Origin: Brachyhypopomus gauderio | Lineage: Eukaryota > Chordata > Actinopteri > Gymnotiformes > Hypopomidae | Direction of reading: 5' to 3' | Assembly: GCF_052324685.1 (NCBI RefSeq) | Contig: NC_135226.1 | Coordinates: 15,804,494 to 15,868,493, forward strand | DNA: 64,000 nt | Part shown: in pieces, positions 14,886 through 25,789 of the stretch | Position numbering within the stretch: position 1 is the stretch's first letter | Layout of the letters: each line of letters starts with the position of its first letter | Notes under the pieces: model-generated | The model's input: the letters and a program-made list of their open reading frames with translations, nothing else | Database searches by the model: none | What the model was told of the DNA's origin: nothing | Program-made: the position numbers and the translations under genes

Positions 14886-15425
14886 ATCACATATCTAGGT
14901 CCTAGTTTATGTGTGAGTGATATAAACGTGTTATACACACAAAATATGTTTTTATACTAGGATATATCAATCACACATAAACCAGGGTAAATCACTCACA
15001 CATAGACCAGGATATATCACACATAAACCAGGATATATCAGTCACACATAGACCAGGATATATCACACATAAATCAGGATATATCAATCACACATAGACC
15101 AGGATAAATCACTCACACATAGACCAGGATATATCACACATAAACCAGGATATATCAATCACACATAGACCAGGATATATCACACATAAATCAGGATATA
15201 TCATTCACACATAGACCCGGATAAATCACTCACACATAGACCAGGATATATCACACATAAATCAGGATATATCATTCACACATAGACCAGGATAAATCAC
15301 TCACACATAGACCAGGATATATCACACATAAACCAAGATATATCAATCGCACATAGACCAGGATATATCACACATAAATCAGGATATATCATTCACACAT
15401 AGACCAGGATATATTTTACTCACAC
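14886..15425. repeat. Minisatellite with about 46-bp two-part units
   Basis: Two related subunits of about 21 and 25 bases, both carrying ACCAGGATATATCA or ATCAGGATATATCA next to CACACATA, alternate for roughly 540 bases with small length changes (some units read GGATAAATCACTCA). It lies between the first coding exon of the SNAP-25-type gene and its proposed upstream leader exon. Confidence 0.92.
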
Positions 15426-15671
15426 AGGCACACACAGAAGAGCTGGAGATGTTGCCTGCAAATGCAAGTATAATTACTTCATAATTACAGACTAAGGCAA
15501 CATGCTGACATGCAGAGAGGCAAAATGTGTGCTTAAAAAAGGCTACCTCTACTCAATCCTATTCAACAAATTTAAACATTCTTCAATTAAAGATGTTATA
15601 TATATATATGTTATTAGATATGCTATATATCTTCATACTACATATTTGTAAAATACATCCGTCTAAACCTA

Positions 15672-15697
15672 AATCCATCCATCCATCCATCCATCCA
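15672..15697. repeat. (CCAT)n microsatellite
   Basis: Six tandem CCAT units. Confidence 0.85.
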
Positions 15698-15920
15698 GTT
15701 TTGGCTAGTGCTGACTACAGTGTTGTGTGTGTTAGAATGACTGCCATTTTCTTTGGGGTATGGGTTTTTTTGGTCGGTGCTTATGGTAGCGGGTTTGTGT
15801 GTAGGTTTAGCTAGCCTGTGTTTTGCTTGAACTTAGTATGGCTTTTGTTTGTTGTTTTGGTATTAGTTACTCCTAAAATCCAGATATTGTAAATAGCATA
15901 CACACACATAATATATACAT

Positions 15921-17143
15921 TAGGGTTGCAGCGGTAACCGGTTTCACGGTATACCACGGTATTAAAATGCACGGTTATCATACCGTGTGCGTTTGCTTAT
16001 TACCGGTAAAAAGCAAGCCAGCGGAGAAACTGACCCGCGCATGCGCAACTCCGCTCCGGTTCAGCTACTCAGCACACAGCAGTGAGAATGGCAGAAAGTG
16101 CATCAGACTTAACACATTTTTTTACAAAAAAAAAAAGCTAAACTAAAATCAGTGGCGAAAATGACGTAATCGCGGTGGCTCCGCCCGTGCGCGAGGGTCT
16201 CGCGCGCTGTCGATTCGCGAGGTCGTACACCTCTCGAATTTTGTAACTTTGCGCGCTGCGCCTCAGCGCAATGAACAAAGTCACGTTTGCAGGATTCATA
16301 CACGTTTAAAAGGTGGAATTAAAACACTTGTACGTCACTTTAAAGGTCCGTTTCAATATTTCCCAGCACCTTAAACTTAATTAAGTTAAATATTTATACA
16401 TATACTCGAAATAATTCGCTTTTTCATCACATTATTTAATGGTTGTTTATTTCCAAAACGCCCAATCTTAACGTCTTCACGTTCTCTCATGTTTTGTCCT
16501 GGAATTAAAAGAGGCTCGTATTTGTTAACGTAAGACAAAAGAACTGTGCGGAGTCGCGTGCTACGGTCACTAGTGAAAGTATAAACCTAGCTTTTTATGG
16601 TCATTGCTTTCACTGGATGTGAAAGACGCTATTAATTTACATGCGTTCAAATTCTAACGTACCTGTTTTTGATATGTTAAAACCAGACTCGGTGTGAAAA
16701 CCTTAAAATAGAAATCTCTATTGTGATGATGTCAGAAATAAATCCTCTCTTCCTGCAGTATCTGGTTATATTCCAACTTGGCAGTACAACGGACGTTTAC
16801 AACAGTTGTTGATCAGACACTGACCCAGGCTGAGTTTATCAGATATTAAATAATTTAAACTTAAATAATTGTACTGAAATCCATGATTTAGGTTTCTCTA
16901 ATTTTGCAGTATTTATATAAACATGTGTACAGCTTATTTTTTTAAAGGACACATTTTGTATACAATAGTTCCAGGTTTCTACAATAAATAGTTAATTGAA
17001 CAAAAATAACTTGTAATTTCTTTAAGGGTCGGTGTATCTTTTAATAATATACAAACTAACTGTGATACCGTGATAACCGTGATACCGCGGTATTTTCTGA
17101 GACGGTTATCATACCGTGAAAATCTCATACCGTTGCAACCCTA
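15921..17143. mobile_element. Non-autonomous hAT-type DNA transposon
   Basis: The ends are imperfect inverted repeats, TAGGGTTGCA at the left and TGCAACCCTA at the right, continuing inward as related ACGGTAT/ATACCG-rich arms that share the TTATCATACCGTG block. The 8-bp flanks are ATATACAT and AAATACAT, seven of eight matching, which fits hAT insertion. A short plus-strand frame from 16088 (MAESASDLTHFF, then lysine codons) resembles a hAT transposase N-terminus but stops within 20 codons, so the element is not autonomous. Confidence 0.8.
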
Positions 17144-17380
17144 AAATACATATATAAGTTAATGACTGGATTCATGATGTAACTCAAGTAACATGTGCTT
17201 GTCACAAAGCAATTTTTATAACCATATTTATAACCATAACTATGGGCAACACCTTCCCAAGGTGATAGATCTCGAGTCGTAATAATCTTCTTTCTTTTCT
17301 TGTGTAAAGCACTTTGAATTGCCAGTGTGTATGAAAGGTGCTATATAAAGAAACTTTTTATGTATGTCATATTTTATATA

Positions 17381-17644
17381 TGTCACGGTGAGGCGGCCCC
17401 CTACCGGTCGCCTCCGTCCACAGCGGCTGTTGTTGTTTTGTTGCATTGTGTGCGTCCCTCAGGTGGGCAGAGCCCGTGATCCGTCTCACCTGAGGGTCGT
17501 TTGTTTGCCTATATATGTCTTGTCTTTGTACCAGTTGACCGCTGGTCATTATCTCCTTAATTTGGATCTATGTCACGGGTTTTTTTTTGCGCACTTTCAA
17601 TTAAACCATCCTTTCGCTTCCTTTTTCTTTGCTCACCCTGTCCG

Positions 17645-17648
<4 letters not shown>
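17381..17648 (+). mobile_element. LTR-retroelement fossil, truncated LTR
   Basis: Begins TGTCACGG and contains a TATATA-like core and an AATTAAA-type signal before a (TA)n run. It resembles the other TGTCAC-class Gypsy LTRs of the window. The right end is lost in the microsatellite. Broken relic. Confidence 0.5.
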
Positions 17649-17687
<39 letters not shown>

Positions 17688-17691
<4 letters not shown>

Positions 17692-18590
17692 GCTGGGCGA
17701 TATTGGGGGGGGGGGGATTTTGATTTTTTTTCACATTTATGAGTGATTTTGGATTACGATTTTATTAGTTCTTGTATAACAAAAAAATAGCTTAATTTTT
17801 TTTGTTTTTATTTTAAATTTAAATGTACATGTGCGGACTGGCGACCTGCCCATGGTGTACCCTGCCTTCGCCCGGAGATGCTGGGATTGGCTCCGGCCCC
17901 CCCGTGACCCTGACTAGCGAGATTAAGCGGTTCAGATAATGGATGGATGGATGGATGTACATGTGCCAAAATAGTACAACAGCACCATCAAGAGCTTTTA
18001 AACTTATTTATTTTATATTTATTTTCGAGGGATTCAAACGTATTAGAAACCAATATATTAAAAAAAGATTTTTTAACAATAACAAGAATCTCCCATCAAT
18101 CTAAATATAAAAAAATTATGTACACCATGGCCACATAAAAACATAAATTTTTTAACGTTTCTTGACAAAAGCACAAGCCCATCAACTGTTTCAGGCTTGA
18201 GAGATGCCCTCTGGCATGTTACAATGTTTCCAGCTGCACTGAAAACTCGCTCAGAAGGAGCACTGGTTGCAGGAATACAAAGGTATTTCCATGCAAGTTG
18301 GCTTGGATCAAGCGTTCAGAGCAATCTAGTGAACTCTCCATTTTGGCCTGCTGCTTTGTTTTAGAATTCTGCGCGCATTGGTCTGTAGGAAGTGTCGTAA
18401 ACAAGGTAAAAACTGCAATTTTTTGCGTTCGTGTCACTTCAGAAATTAGTAGCATTTTCGGATATTTTTTTATTAAAAAGATAAAATGTCTGTATGTAAA
18501 GGTATAAAATCTCGATTACACCATTTTGAAAATCACGTTAAAACTGTCATTCGAATTAACCGAATTAATCATGAAAATCGCCCAGCACTA
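17688..18590 (-). mobile_element. hAT transposon relic with dimerisation domain
   Basis: The ends form inverted repeats (TAGAGCTGGGCGAT at the left, ATCGCCCAGCACTA at the right) inside TA-rich flanks. On the minus strand at about 18150-18310 the sequence reads LAWKYLCIPATSAPSERVFS followed by AAGNIVTCQRASLKPE, the conserved C-terminal hAT dimerisation motif. The rest of the transposase is missing, so this is an internally deleted copy. Confidence 0.8.
17826..17957 (+). repeat. SINE tail fragment
   Basis: GGACTGGCGACCTGCCCATG, the GCTGGGATTGGCTCC block and a (GGAT)n tail match the 3' half of the SINE at 36.9 kb. It lies inside the hAT relic and lacks the tRNA-like head. Confidence 0.7.
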
Positions 18591-18598
18591 ATATATAT

Positions 18599-18601
<3 letters not shown>

Positions 18602-18660
<59 letters not shown>
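18602..18660. repeat. (CA)n microsatellite
   Basis: About 58 bases of alternating A and C next to the right end of the hAT relic. Confidence 0.95.
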
Positions 18661-18662
<2 letters not shown>

Positions 18663-19551
18663 TACACTGTATTTGCTCACCCAACCAAATTATTGGAATC
18701 AGGGGTTCCAATCACTTCCATGGCCACAGTTGTATAAAATTAAGCACATAGACATGCAGACTGTTTTTACAAACATTTGTGAAAGAATGGGTCGCTGTGA
18801 TAGGATGCCACCTGTGCAAAAAATCCAGTCATGCAATTTCCTTGCTCGTAAATATTCTAGTCAACTGTCAGCTGTATTATAAGAAAATGGAAATGTTTGG
18901 GAATGACAGCATTTCAGCCACAAAGTGGTAGGCCATGTTAACTGACGGATCGGGGTCAGCAGATGCCACTGGACTCTAGAGCAGTGGAGGTGCGTTCTCT
19001 GGAGTGACGAATCGCACTTCTCCATCTGGTAATCTGATGGACGAGTCTGGGTTTGGCGGTTGCCAGGAGAATGGTACTTGTCTGACTGCATTGTGCTAAG
19101 TTTAACGTTTGGTCGAGGGGGGATTATGGTGTGGGGTTATTTTCAGGAGCTTGGCCCTTTAGTTCCAGTGAATGGAATTCTGAATGCTTCAGCATATCAA
19201 GACATTTTGGACAATTCCATGCTCCTTTGTGAGAACAGTTTGGAGCTGGCCCCTTCCTCTCTCAACAAAGTCCATAAAGACATGGATGGTGTGTGTGGAT
19301 GAACTTGACTGGCCTGAGTCCTGACCTCAATAGAACCCGCCGATAGATCATCCTACATCAGTATGTGACCTCATAAATGCGCTTGTGGAAGAATGGTCAA
19401 AAATCCCCATAAACACACTCATAAACCTTGTGGACAACCTTCCCAGAAGAGTTGAAGCTGTTGTAGCTGCAAAGGGTGGACCAACGTCACGGATTAGGAA
19501 TAGGATGTCACTTAAGCTCATATATGAGTCAAGGAAGGTGAGTGAATATAG
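18661..19551 (+). mobile_element. Decayed Tc1-like transposon
   Basis: Plus-strand blocks match the Tc1 transposase gene common in fish: a start near AGAATGGGTCGCTG, RHWTLEQWR-type and VLWSDESHF-type segments, a GGGIMVWGYF-type segment, then a C-terminal VDNLPRRVEAVVAAKGG block at about 19430-19480. At about 890 bases it is well short of a full 1.6-kb copy and has several internal deletions and stops. Its right part is cut by the Gypsy element at 19,552. The motif GGAAGGTGAGTGAATATAG recurs beyond that element at about 25,330. Confidence 0.8.
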
Positions 19552-19936
19552 TGTGGCGTGGTGTGGTAGAAAGAAGTTGCAGAGAAGTCCATTCTCCAAA
19601 CAGAACAGAGGTTTTATTGTTCTTTGTAATAAAACTGGCACTCACAGGCACAATCAGTATAACTCGAGGCCTAAATGAGGTCCGCCTTGCACATGAAACA
19701 CAGGGGGAGGTCATGACGACGGCAACGTTACACATACATGGAGGGGAAACTAAGATAATGCACAGGTACACAAAAGGATGGACCGGGGTGACTTAACTAA
19801 TAAAACACAATAAATAGTCATTAAAAACACTATACAAACATAAACATCGCATAATTAAACACAACAGGGCCGGGGCCGCAAGGGCTCATGGGTAATGGTG
19901 TCACCCTCCGGCACCCCCCATTGGCCCGACGCTACA
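19552..19936 (-). repeat. Gypsy 3' LTR
   Basis: Left copy of the 385-bp LTR, TGT..ACA-bounded. The polypurine tract lies immediately to its right on the plus strand as a C run at about 19939-19948. Confidence 0.92.
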
Positions 19937-20407
19937 CAGCCCCCCCCCAAGAGGTCAGCCGTCCCGGCGACCACACACAAGACAGTCCAGTAGCGTATAA
20001 GGGCAGAAACATGGCATCAAACACACAATTACAGCCGTATGAGGCAGATCCTACTCAACGCGCATGTAAAGCGCAAATACAATCCTGGAGGAAAGAAAAA
20101 AAAAGCAAGGGCAGTACAACTCAAGACATACGCATGTCGTGTACAAGGCATTAACATGAGCACAGCAGTACGGTAACGTTGTCAAGGTGGCATCAAAAAG
20201 ATTAGGCATCACCACAATGCACAATAAACACCTGGCACATAACGGACTTGGCATAACAAACAGAGGGAGAACAGTAAATAAGGCAATCAATAGTTACAGA
20301 CACAATTAAAAATGCGTATATATATATATATATATACATGTACACACATAGAAAGAACAGTCCATAACTCGGCATGAGAATGTTAACAATGCAGTTCACA
20401 GAACAAT

Positions 20408-23400
20408 CTATGTCACACAGTCCTGCAGGCGCCGCGGTAGCCTCCGCGTGCGCTGTGGCCTGGCCGGACCGGCCACAGGGGAAGCAGCAGGACCAATAAC
20501 CGGGGAGACAGGCGGTGAAGAGTCCGGGCAGCGTCCAGCACCCTGCACCTTAGGCTGGTACGGGGCAAGGCGGTCGCGGTGCACCACGAGGCGCCGCCGG
20601 CCCCAGCGGATCCGGTAGACCACGTCACTGACACGCGCGAGCACAGTGCAAGGCCCCACCCATGCGGACTGCAGCTTGGGGCACAGTCCCTTCTTTCGAC
20701 GGGGATTGTACAGCCAAACCTCAGAGTGCACGGGCAGGGGCCCGCCGTAGCAGCGCATGTCATAGGCGCGTTTCTGGCGCAGTCCGGCCCCCGCCTGGCT
20801 ACCCCTGGCTCGCTTGTGGACGTCGAGTAGTCTTGTCCGCAGCCTAGAAACGAACACAGGGCCAGGTTCAACATTAACATCATCAGTGGGAGGTGCCCCA
20901 AATGCCAGGTCCACAGGTGATCGCAGTTCACGGCCGAACATAAGCATGGCGGGGGTGAAACCAGTAGTCTCCTGTAAGGCGGAGCGGCATGCCAGCAGGA
21001 CGAGAGGCAGTTGTTTGTCCCAGTCACGCTGGTTCTCCTGTGTAGCCATGGCCAGTTGAGTAGCCAGGGTTCGATTGAACCGCTCGACCAGGCCATCACC
21101 CTGTGGATGAAGAGGAGTTGTTCGAGTCCTGTGCACCCCCAGCAGGCGGCAAACCTCGGTCATGACGTCCGACTCAAAGTTTCGGCCTTGGTCGCTATGT
21201 AGGACCTCTGGGACGCCGAAGCGACAGAAAAACTCATGGAGCAGGGTCTCTGCTGTAGTAACGGCGCTTTGGTCGGGCACCGCATACGCCTCGGGCCATT
21301 TCGTGAAGTAGTCCATGGCCACGAGCACGTAGCGGTTGCCCGACTCAGTCACTGGAAACGGCCCCAGTACATCCACTGCCACCCTCTCCATGGGGCAGCC
21401 GGATTGCATGGGGTGGAGGGGCGCACGTGAGACTCTCGCCGGTCCCTTCTTGGCAGCGCACGTGTCACAACAATGGACAAACAGTTCAACTCCAGCTCTG
21501 CAGCCCGGCCACCAGAATCTCTGTCTCAGTCTGTGAAGAGTTTTTGTGATGCCAAAGTGGCCTGAGCCTGGCAGACCGTGGACAGCCTGCAGAACAGTGT
21601 CACGTAGGCCCTGCGGTACTACAGTTTGAGTTAAGCGGCTTCCAGTGCTCGGGTCCTCCCAAGTTCTGTGCAGGACGCCCCCAGCGATTCTCAGGCTGTC
21701 CCAGTTGGATCGCAACGCCTTAGCTACGGGTCCCCGTCGTACCACGTCGTCCCAGTCCGGCACGGCGGCCGCCTCCAAAGCGTCCAGCGCCCATGCCAGG
21801 TCCGGGTCGGCCCTCTGAGCCGCAGCCAGCTCCGCAGTGGAGATACAGGGTGACACAGGAGGGGCAACAGCAGTCCGGCCCACCGCTGCACATACACCGA
21901 CAGTTTCTGCCTTTCCCTCAGCGCGCTGGCAGTGCTTGCAATCGTGGGAAGCGCACGGCCGGCGAGACAGTGCGTCAGCATTCCCGTGGATTCTGCCCGG
22001 TCTGTGCTCTACCACAAAGTTAAACTCTTGTAGCCTGGCTAACCATCTCGCTAGCTGGCCCTCAGGCTCCCGGAAGTTCAACAGCCATTGCAGTGAAGCA
22101 TGGTCTGTCCTCAGCAGAAAAGGTACGCCGTACACGTAAGGTCGGAAATGCCAAAGCCCTTCAACCACTGCTAACAGCTCGCGCCGTGTCACACAATAAT
22201 TTTTCTCAGCTTTGTCCAGGCGGCGGCTGAAGTATGCTATTGCGCGCTCTGAGCCCTCTTGGACCTGTGACAGTACAGCACCCAACCCGTGGTCGCTTGC
22301 ATCAGTGTCGACAATAAAGCGCTCAGTGGGGGAAGGATAGGCCAGAACAGGCGCACTGCACAGTCTCTGCTTTAGTGTACGGAAAGCACACTCGGCGTCG
22401 TCAGGCCAGCTAAATCTCGTTCCGCCACCCCTTGTCAGGTGGTGAAGGGGGGCAGCAATGTCCGCGAAGCCCTTTACAAAACGGCGGTAGTATGACGCGA
22501 GCCCGAGGAAACTGCGAACTTGTCGCACCGTACGCGGAGTGGGCCATTCACGGACCGCGGCCGTCTTGCCGGGATCAGTGGCTATGCCCTCTCCGCTGAC
22601 CACATGCCCGAGAAAATTAATGCGACGCTGAAGGAGGTTACATTTAGCCGGGTTGAGGGACAGATTGGCCTCCTTCACTAAGCCCAGTACCAACTCTAGG
22701 TTGGCCAGCGCAGACTCGAAGCCCGTAGCATGGACCAGCACGTCATCCAAATACACCACACATTTACTGCTCGGAACCCCAGACAACACTCGCTCCATTA
22801 ACCGCTCGAAAGTGGCCGGCGCGTTACAGAGCCCGAAGGGGAGGACCTTGAAGTGCCAAAGACCTGCACCGATCGAAAACGCAGTCTTCTCCTTCGCTGA
22901 CTCGTCCAACGGGACCTGCCAGTACCCGCTACGCAGGTCCAGGGAGCTGAACCAGTCTGAGCCAGCTAACCGCTCGAGTGTGTCGTCTACTCGCGGCATC
23001 GGGTAAGAGTCGAGTTTAGTCACAGCATTTAAACGTCGGTAGTCGACGCAAAACCGCCATGAACCGTCCTTCTTCTTGGCTAGGACCACGGGGGCAGACC
23101 ATGAACTATTTGAAGGCTCAATTACGCCGGCCGCTGCCATTTCGCGGATTTGGCGTTCGGCTGCCACACGCTTGGTTAAAGGGAGGCGATGCGGTCTCAG
23201 GCGGACAGGTTTTGCGTCGCCCGTGTCAATCGCGTGGCTCGCCAGCCCCGTCCTCGAACAATCACGCTCGCTCACAGCGAACAGTCCCCTATAGCGATTC
23301 AGCAGCTCGCTGAGTAGCTCGCCCTGCGACGCGGACAGGCCCACGCTACATCTAAGCCACAGCTCATGGACCGGGTCCCCCGGTGACGGAGACAGCATTT

Positions 23401-23947
23401 CTCGACTCACTGGCACAGCTGATGTAACGCACGAACGTGAGGCTGCATCATCTCCACAGCACACGTCAACTCTTCGCCCGTTTAGCGACAACTCCCCCTG
23501 TCTATAGTCGATAACAGCCCCGTTCTTCCCCAAGAAGTCATTACCGAGGATGCAGCGATCAAACACATCCCCGACCCAGAACTCATGCGCCACGGGTCCC
23601 TGCCCGAAGTCAAAGGAGACATTGGTGCGCCCTAGCAGCTCAAACCGCTCGCCGGTTACTGATATTAAATTCCCCCGGACCCACTCCACAGCATCGGGCC
23701 CCCCCGAGCAATCATTAATCAGTTCAGGCCTAATTAAGGAGACCGAAGACCCCGTGTCAATCAGAGCGGTAACAGAGATATCGCCAAACTTACATGAAAT
23801 ATGCCAGTCACGTTGTCCGGCGATTCTCGAGACAACGAAAGAGGGGTGGCCAGTGAGAACCGGAGTCGCCGCGCCCCTCACCGGGCGGCTCCTTGCTCGT
23901 TTCCCGAGCCGTTGCACTGGCTGGCTTTGTGGCCGTGAGCCCCGCAA
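20408..23947 (-). CDS. Gypsy pol polyprotein (fossil element)
   Basis: Open frame of 1179 codons. Parts in order: aspartic protease (ALIDTGSS near residue 64), reverse transcriptase (about 240-420, with YLDD near 397), RNase H (about 540-650, TDASDHGLG), zinc-binding integrase N-domain (about 800-840) and integrase core (HSDQGRNFES), then a basic C-terminal tail. It overlaps the end of gag by about 70 bases in another frame; Gypsy elements commonly express pol by frameshifting or related read-through. It looks whole. Confidence 0.93.
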   Translation of the reverse strand: MRGSRPQSQPVQRLGKRARSRPVRGAATPVLTGHPSFVVSRIAGQRDWHISCKFGDISVTALIDTGSSVSLIRPELINDCSGGPDAVEWVRGNLISVTGERFELLGRTNVSFDFGQGPVAHEFWVGDVFDRCILGNDFLGKNGAVIDYRQGELSLNGRRVDVCCGDDAASRSCVTSAVPVSREMLSPSPGDPVHELWLRCSVGLSASQGELLSELLNRYRGLFAVSERDCSRTGLASHAIDTGDAKPVRLRPHRLPLTKRVAAERQIREMAAAGVIEPSNSSWSAPVVLAKKKDGSWRFCVDYRRLNAVTKLDSYPMPRVDDTLERLAGSDWFSSLDLRSGYWQVPLDESAKEKTAFSIGAGLWHFKVLPFGLCNAPATFERLMERVLSGVPSSKCVVYLDDVLVHATGFESALANLELVLGLVKEANLSLNPAKCNLLQRRINFLGHVVSGEGIATDPGKTAAVREWPTPRTVRQVRSFLGLASYYRRFVKGFADIAAPLHHLTRGGGTRFSWPDDAECAFRTLKQRLCSAPVLAYPSPTERFIVDTDASDHGLGAVLSQVQEGSERAIAYFSRRLDKAEKNYCVTRRELLAVVEGLWHFRPYVYGVPFLLRTDHASLQWLLNFREPEGQLARWLARLQEFNFVVEHRPGRIHGNADALSRRPCASHDCKHCQRAEGKAETVGVCAAVGRTAVAPPVSPCISTAELAAAQRADPDLAWALDALEAAAVPDWDDVVRRGPVAKALRSNWDSLRIAGGVLHRTWEDPSTGSRLTQTVVPQGLRDTVLQAVHGLPGSGHFGITKTLHRLRQRFWWPGCRAGVELFVHCCDTCAAKKGPARVSRAPLHPMQSGCPMERVAVDVLGPFPVTESGNRYVLVAMDYFTKWPEAYAVPDQSAVTTAETLLHEFFCRFGVPEVLHSDQGRNFESDVMTEVCRLLGVHRTRTTPLHPQGDGLVERFNRTLATQLAMATQENQRDWDKQLPLVLLACRSALQETTGFTPAMLMFGRELRSPVDLAFGAPPTDDVNVEPGPVFVSRLRTRLLDVHKRARGSQAGAGLRQKRAYDMRCYGGPLPVHSEVWLYNPRRKKGLCPKLQSAWVGPCTVLARVSDVVYRIRWGRRRLVVHRDRLAPYQPKVQGAGRCPDSSPPVSPVIGPAASPVAGPARPQRTRRLPRRLQDCVT

Positions 23948-24972
23948 TTCCAGCAGACCAGTCGGTGGCTTGCTTGGCGGTCGTGTGGGCGGGTCTGACG
24001 GGGCATCCTGTTAAGGCAGTCACCGGTGAAGATTTGTTCTGCCCTGACGGCCTCGTCCACGGCAGCGTCGAGAGTGGTCGGGTTGTACAGGCGGACGTGT
24101 CTCCTCAGCTCAGCCGGCTCCACCGCGCCCAGAAAAAAATCTAGTTCTAACTGCCGTTGGGCCTCGCGTGGGAACAGGGGGTAGGCCAGGCGAACCAACA
24201 GTGCCAGCTCCGACGCCAACACTCTCAGGCCTTCTCCCCGAGCACGGCGACGTCCCGCCAAGAGCTGCTTCGCCGTCGACTCGTCCGGTTGCCGCCCGAA
24301 CCTGCTCCTCAGTGCCGCTTTGAGTGGCGTCAGCGCGTTCCTGTCCTCCGCTGGGAGCCCGACTAGAACCCTGAGCGCAGGTCCCCGTAGCGCCAGGCAC
24401 AGTTGAACCGCCGTCTCAGCGTCCGACCAGCTTTCGTAGTTGGCGACGGCATCGAGCTGAGCCTCGAACGCTGCCCAATCCGCTTCGCCGTCATAGCCAG
24501 GCAGGCTGAGCCGGCGTGTCGGGCCGGTCGTCGCTTCCGTTGCCGATGTACGCGTGGCGGCGGGAGGTAACGTCTCGTGGCGCGTCCCGGCGGGTGGTGG
24601 TAACATCTCGTCGCGCGTGTGGCGCGTCCCAGCGGGCGGTGGTAACATCTCGTCGCGCGTGTGGCGCGTCCCAGCGGGTGGTGGTAACATCTCGTCGCGC
24701 GTGTGGCGCGTCCCAGCGGGTGGTGGTAACATCTCGTCGCGCGTGTGGCGCGTCCCGGCGGGTGTCGTTCTGCGTCCGAGGGACGGTGGTACGATGTCGC
24801 TTGGCCCGTCAAGATGATGTCTGACCGATTTCCTGCCGTTCCTTCGCTTCTCTCTCAGCCCTGCTTCAAGCCGTTCGAGCTCTCCGGAAAGGTGGAATAT
24901 TTCATCACGGAGAGCCACTTCTGACACCAATTGTGGCGTGGTGTGGTAGAAAGAAGTTGCAGAGAAGTCCAT
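23878..24972 (-). CDS. Gypsy gag (fossil element)
   Basis: Open frame of 364 codons whose first ATG lies inside the 5' LTR, so the true initiation point is uncertain. The N-part is followed by about four tandem 14-residue units (PAGTRHTRDEMLPP), a capsid-like helical region, and a CCHC zinc knuckle (CWNCGAHGHKASQC) near the C-terminus. It would package element RNA. It looks whole. Confidence 0.88.
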   Translation of the reverse strand: MDFSATSFYHTTPQLVSEVALRDEIFHLSGELERLEAGLREKRRNGRKSVRHHLDGPSDIVPPSLGRRTTPAGTRHTRDEMLPPPAGTRHTRDEMLPPPAGTRHTRDEMLPPPAGTRHTRDEMLPPPAGTRHETLPPAATRTSATEATTGPTRRLSLPGYDGEADWAAFEAQLDAVANYESWSDAETAVQLCLALRGPALRVLVGLPAEDRNALTPLKAALRSRFGRQPDESTAKQLLAGRRRARGEGLRVLASELALLVRLAYPLFPREAQRQLELDFFLGAVEPAELRRHVRLYNPTTLDAAVDEAVRAEQIFTGDCLNRMPRQTRPHDRQASHRLVCWNCGAHGHKASQCNGSGNEQGAAR

Positions 24973-25316
24973 TCTCCAAACAGAACAGAGGTTTTATTGT
25001 TCTTTGTAATAAAACTGGCACTCACAGGCACAATCAGTATAACTCGAGGCCTAAATGAGGTCCGCCTTGCACATGAAACACAGGGGGAGGTCATGACGAC
25101 GGCAACGTTACACATACATGGAGGGGAAACTAAGATAATGCACAGGTACACAAAAGGATGGACCGGGGTGACTTAACTAATAAAACACAATAAATAGTCA
25201 TTAAAAACACTATACAAACATAAACATCGCATAATTAAACACAACAGGGCCGGGGCCGCAAGGGCTCATGGGTAATGGTGTCACCCTCCGGCACCCCCCA
25301 TTGGCCCGACGCTACA
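24932..25316 (-). repeat. Gypsy 5' LTR
   Basis: Right copy of the 385-bp LTR, with no difference from the left copy noticed by eye. The tRNA-Leu-type primer site abuts its left edge on the plus strand. Confidence 0.92.
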
Positions 25317-25375
25317 ATAGTATATATATGGAAGGAAGGTGAGTGAATATAGTATATATATATTTATATATATAT

Positions 25376-25765
25376 TGTCACATCACACAACCAACTGGAC
25401 TCAAATACCCAGAATTCCTCACTCTCGCCAGCCCAAAGTGCCATAATAAGATCATCATCACCGGATTATTGATTTCACCTGCAAGTCTGTCCCTCTGTTA
25501 TTTAAGCCCCTTTCCCTTTTCATTAGTTGCGAAGTATTGCCTCAGTTCTCATGTGTGCATACCAAGCGTTTCCACGGCTACAGTTCTGGTTTCGACTTCT
25601 GCTTGTGTCCTGGTATCTCGTTCCTAGCCTGCTCCCTCGGATTTGGTTGCCTGATACTCCTGCCTGTTCCCGGAGTTCTGTGTCATCAGGACTACTTTAT
25701 GTTTCTGTGTACCTATTAAAAGACCTGTTGATCTGCACGCGTCTCTCCGACTTTGTATCGTTACA
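25376..25765 (+). mobile_element. Solo LTR fossil
   Basis: A 390-bp block bounded by TGTCAC and GTTACA, with a CTATTAAA-like signal near the right end. The flanks are TATAT and GATAT inside a TA-rich tract. No internal retroelement sequence lies beside it, so it reads as a solo LTR of a TGTCAC-class Gypsy family. Confidence 0.65.
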
Positions 25766-25789
25766 GATATATATATATATATAATGTAT

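Larger units (their letters stand above)
19552..25316 (-). mobile_element. Whole-looking Ty3/Gypsy LTR retrotransposon
   Basis: This fossil has two 385-bp LTRs (19552-19936 and 24932-25316) that look identical by eye, flanked by a 4-base ATAG on both sides. Read on the minus strand, the 5' LTR is followed by a primer-binding site matching the 3' end of tRNA-Leu (TGGTGTCAGAAGTGG), then gag, then pol in an overlapping frame, then a G-rich polypurine tract before the 3' LTR. Pol order is protease, reverse transcriptase, RNase H, integrase, as in Ty3/Gypsy (Metaviridae). No envelope gene was seen. Both frames are open and the LTRs match, so it looks whole and very young. It sits inside the decayed Tc1 relic. 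Confidence 0.93.

Noticed and set aside
14886-15425. CRISPR-like array
   Set aside because: Units are contiguous with no unique spacers, and the host is clearly an animal; it is a minisatellite.
20579-24824. Many plus-strand frames opposite Gypsy gag and pol
   Set aside because: GC-rich antisense shadows without motifs.
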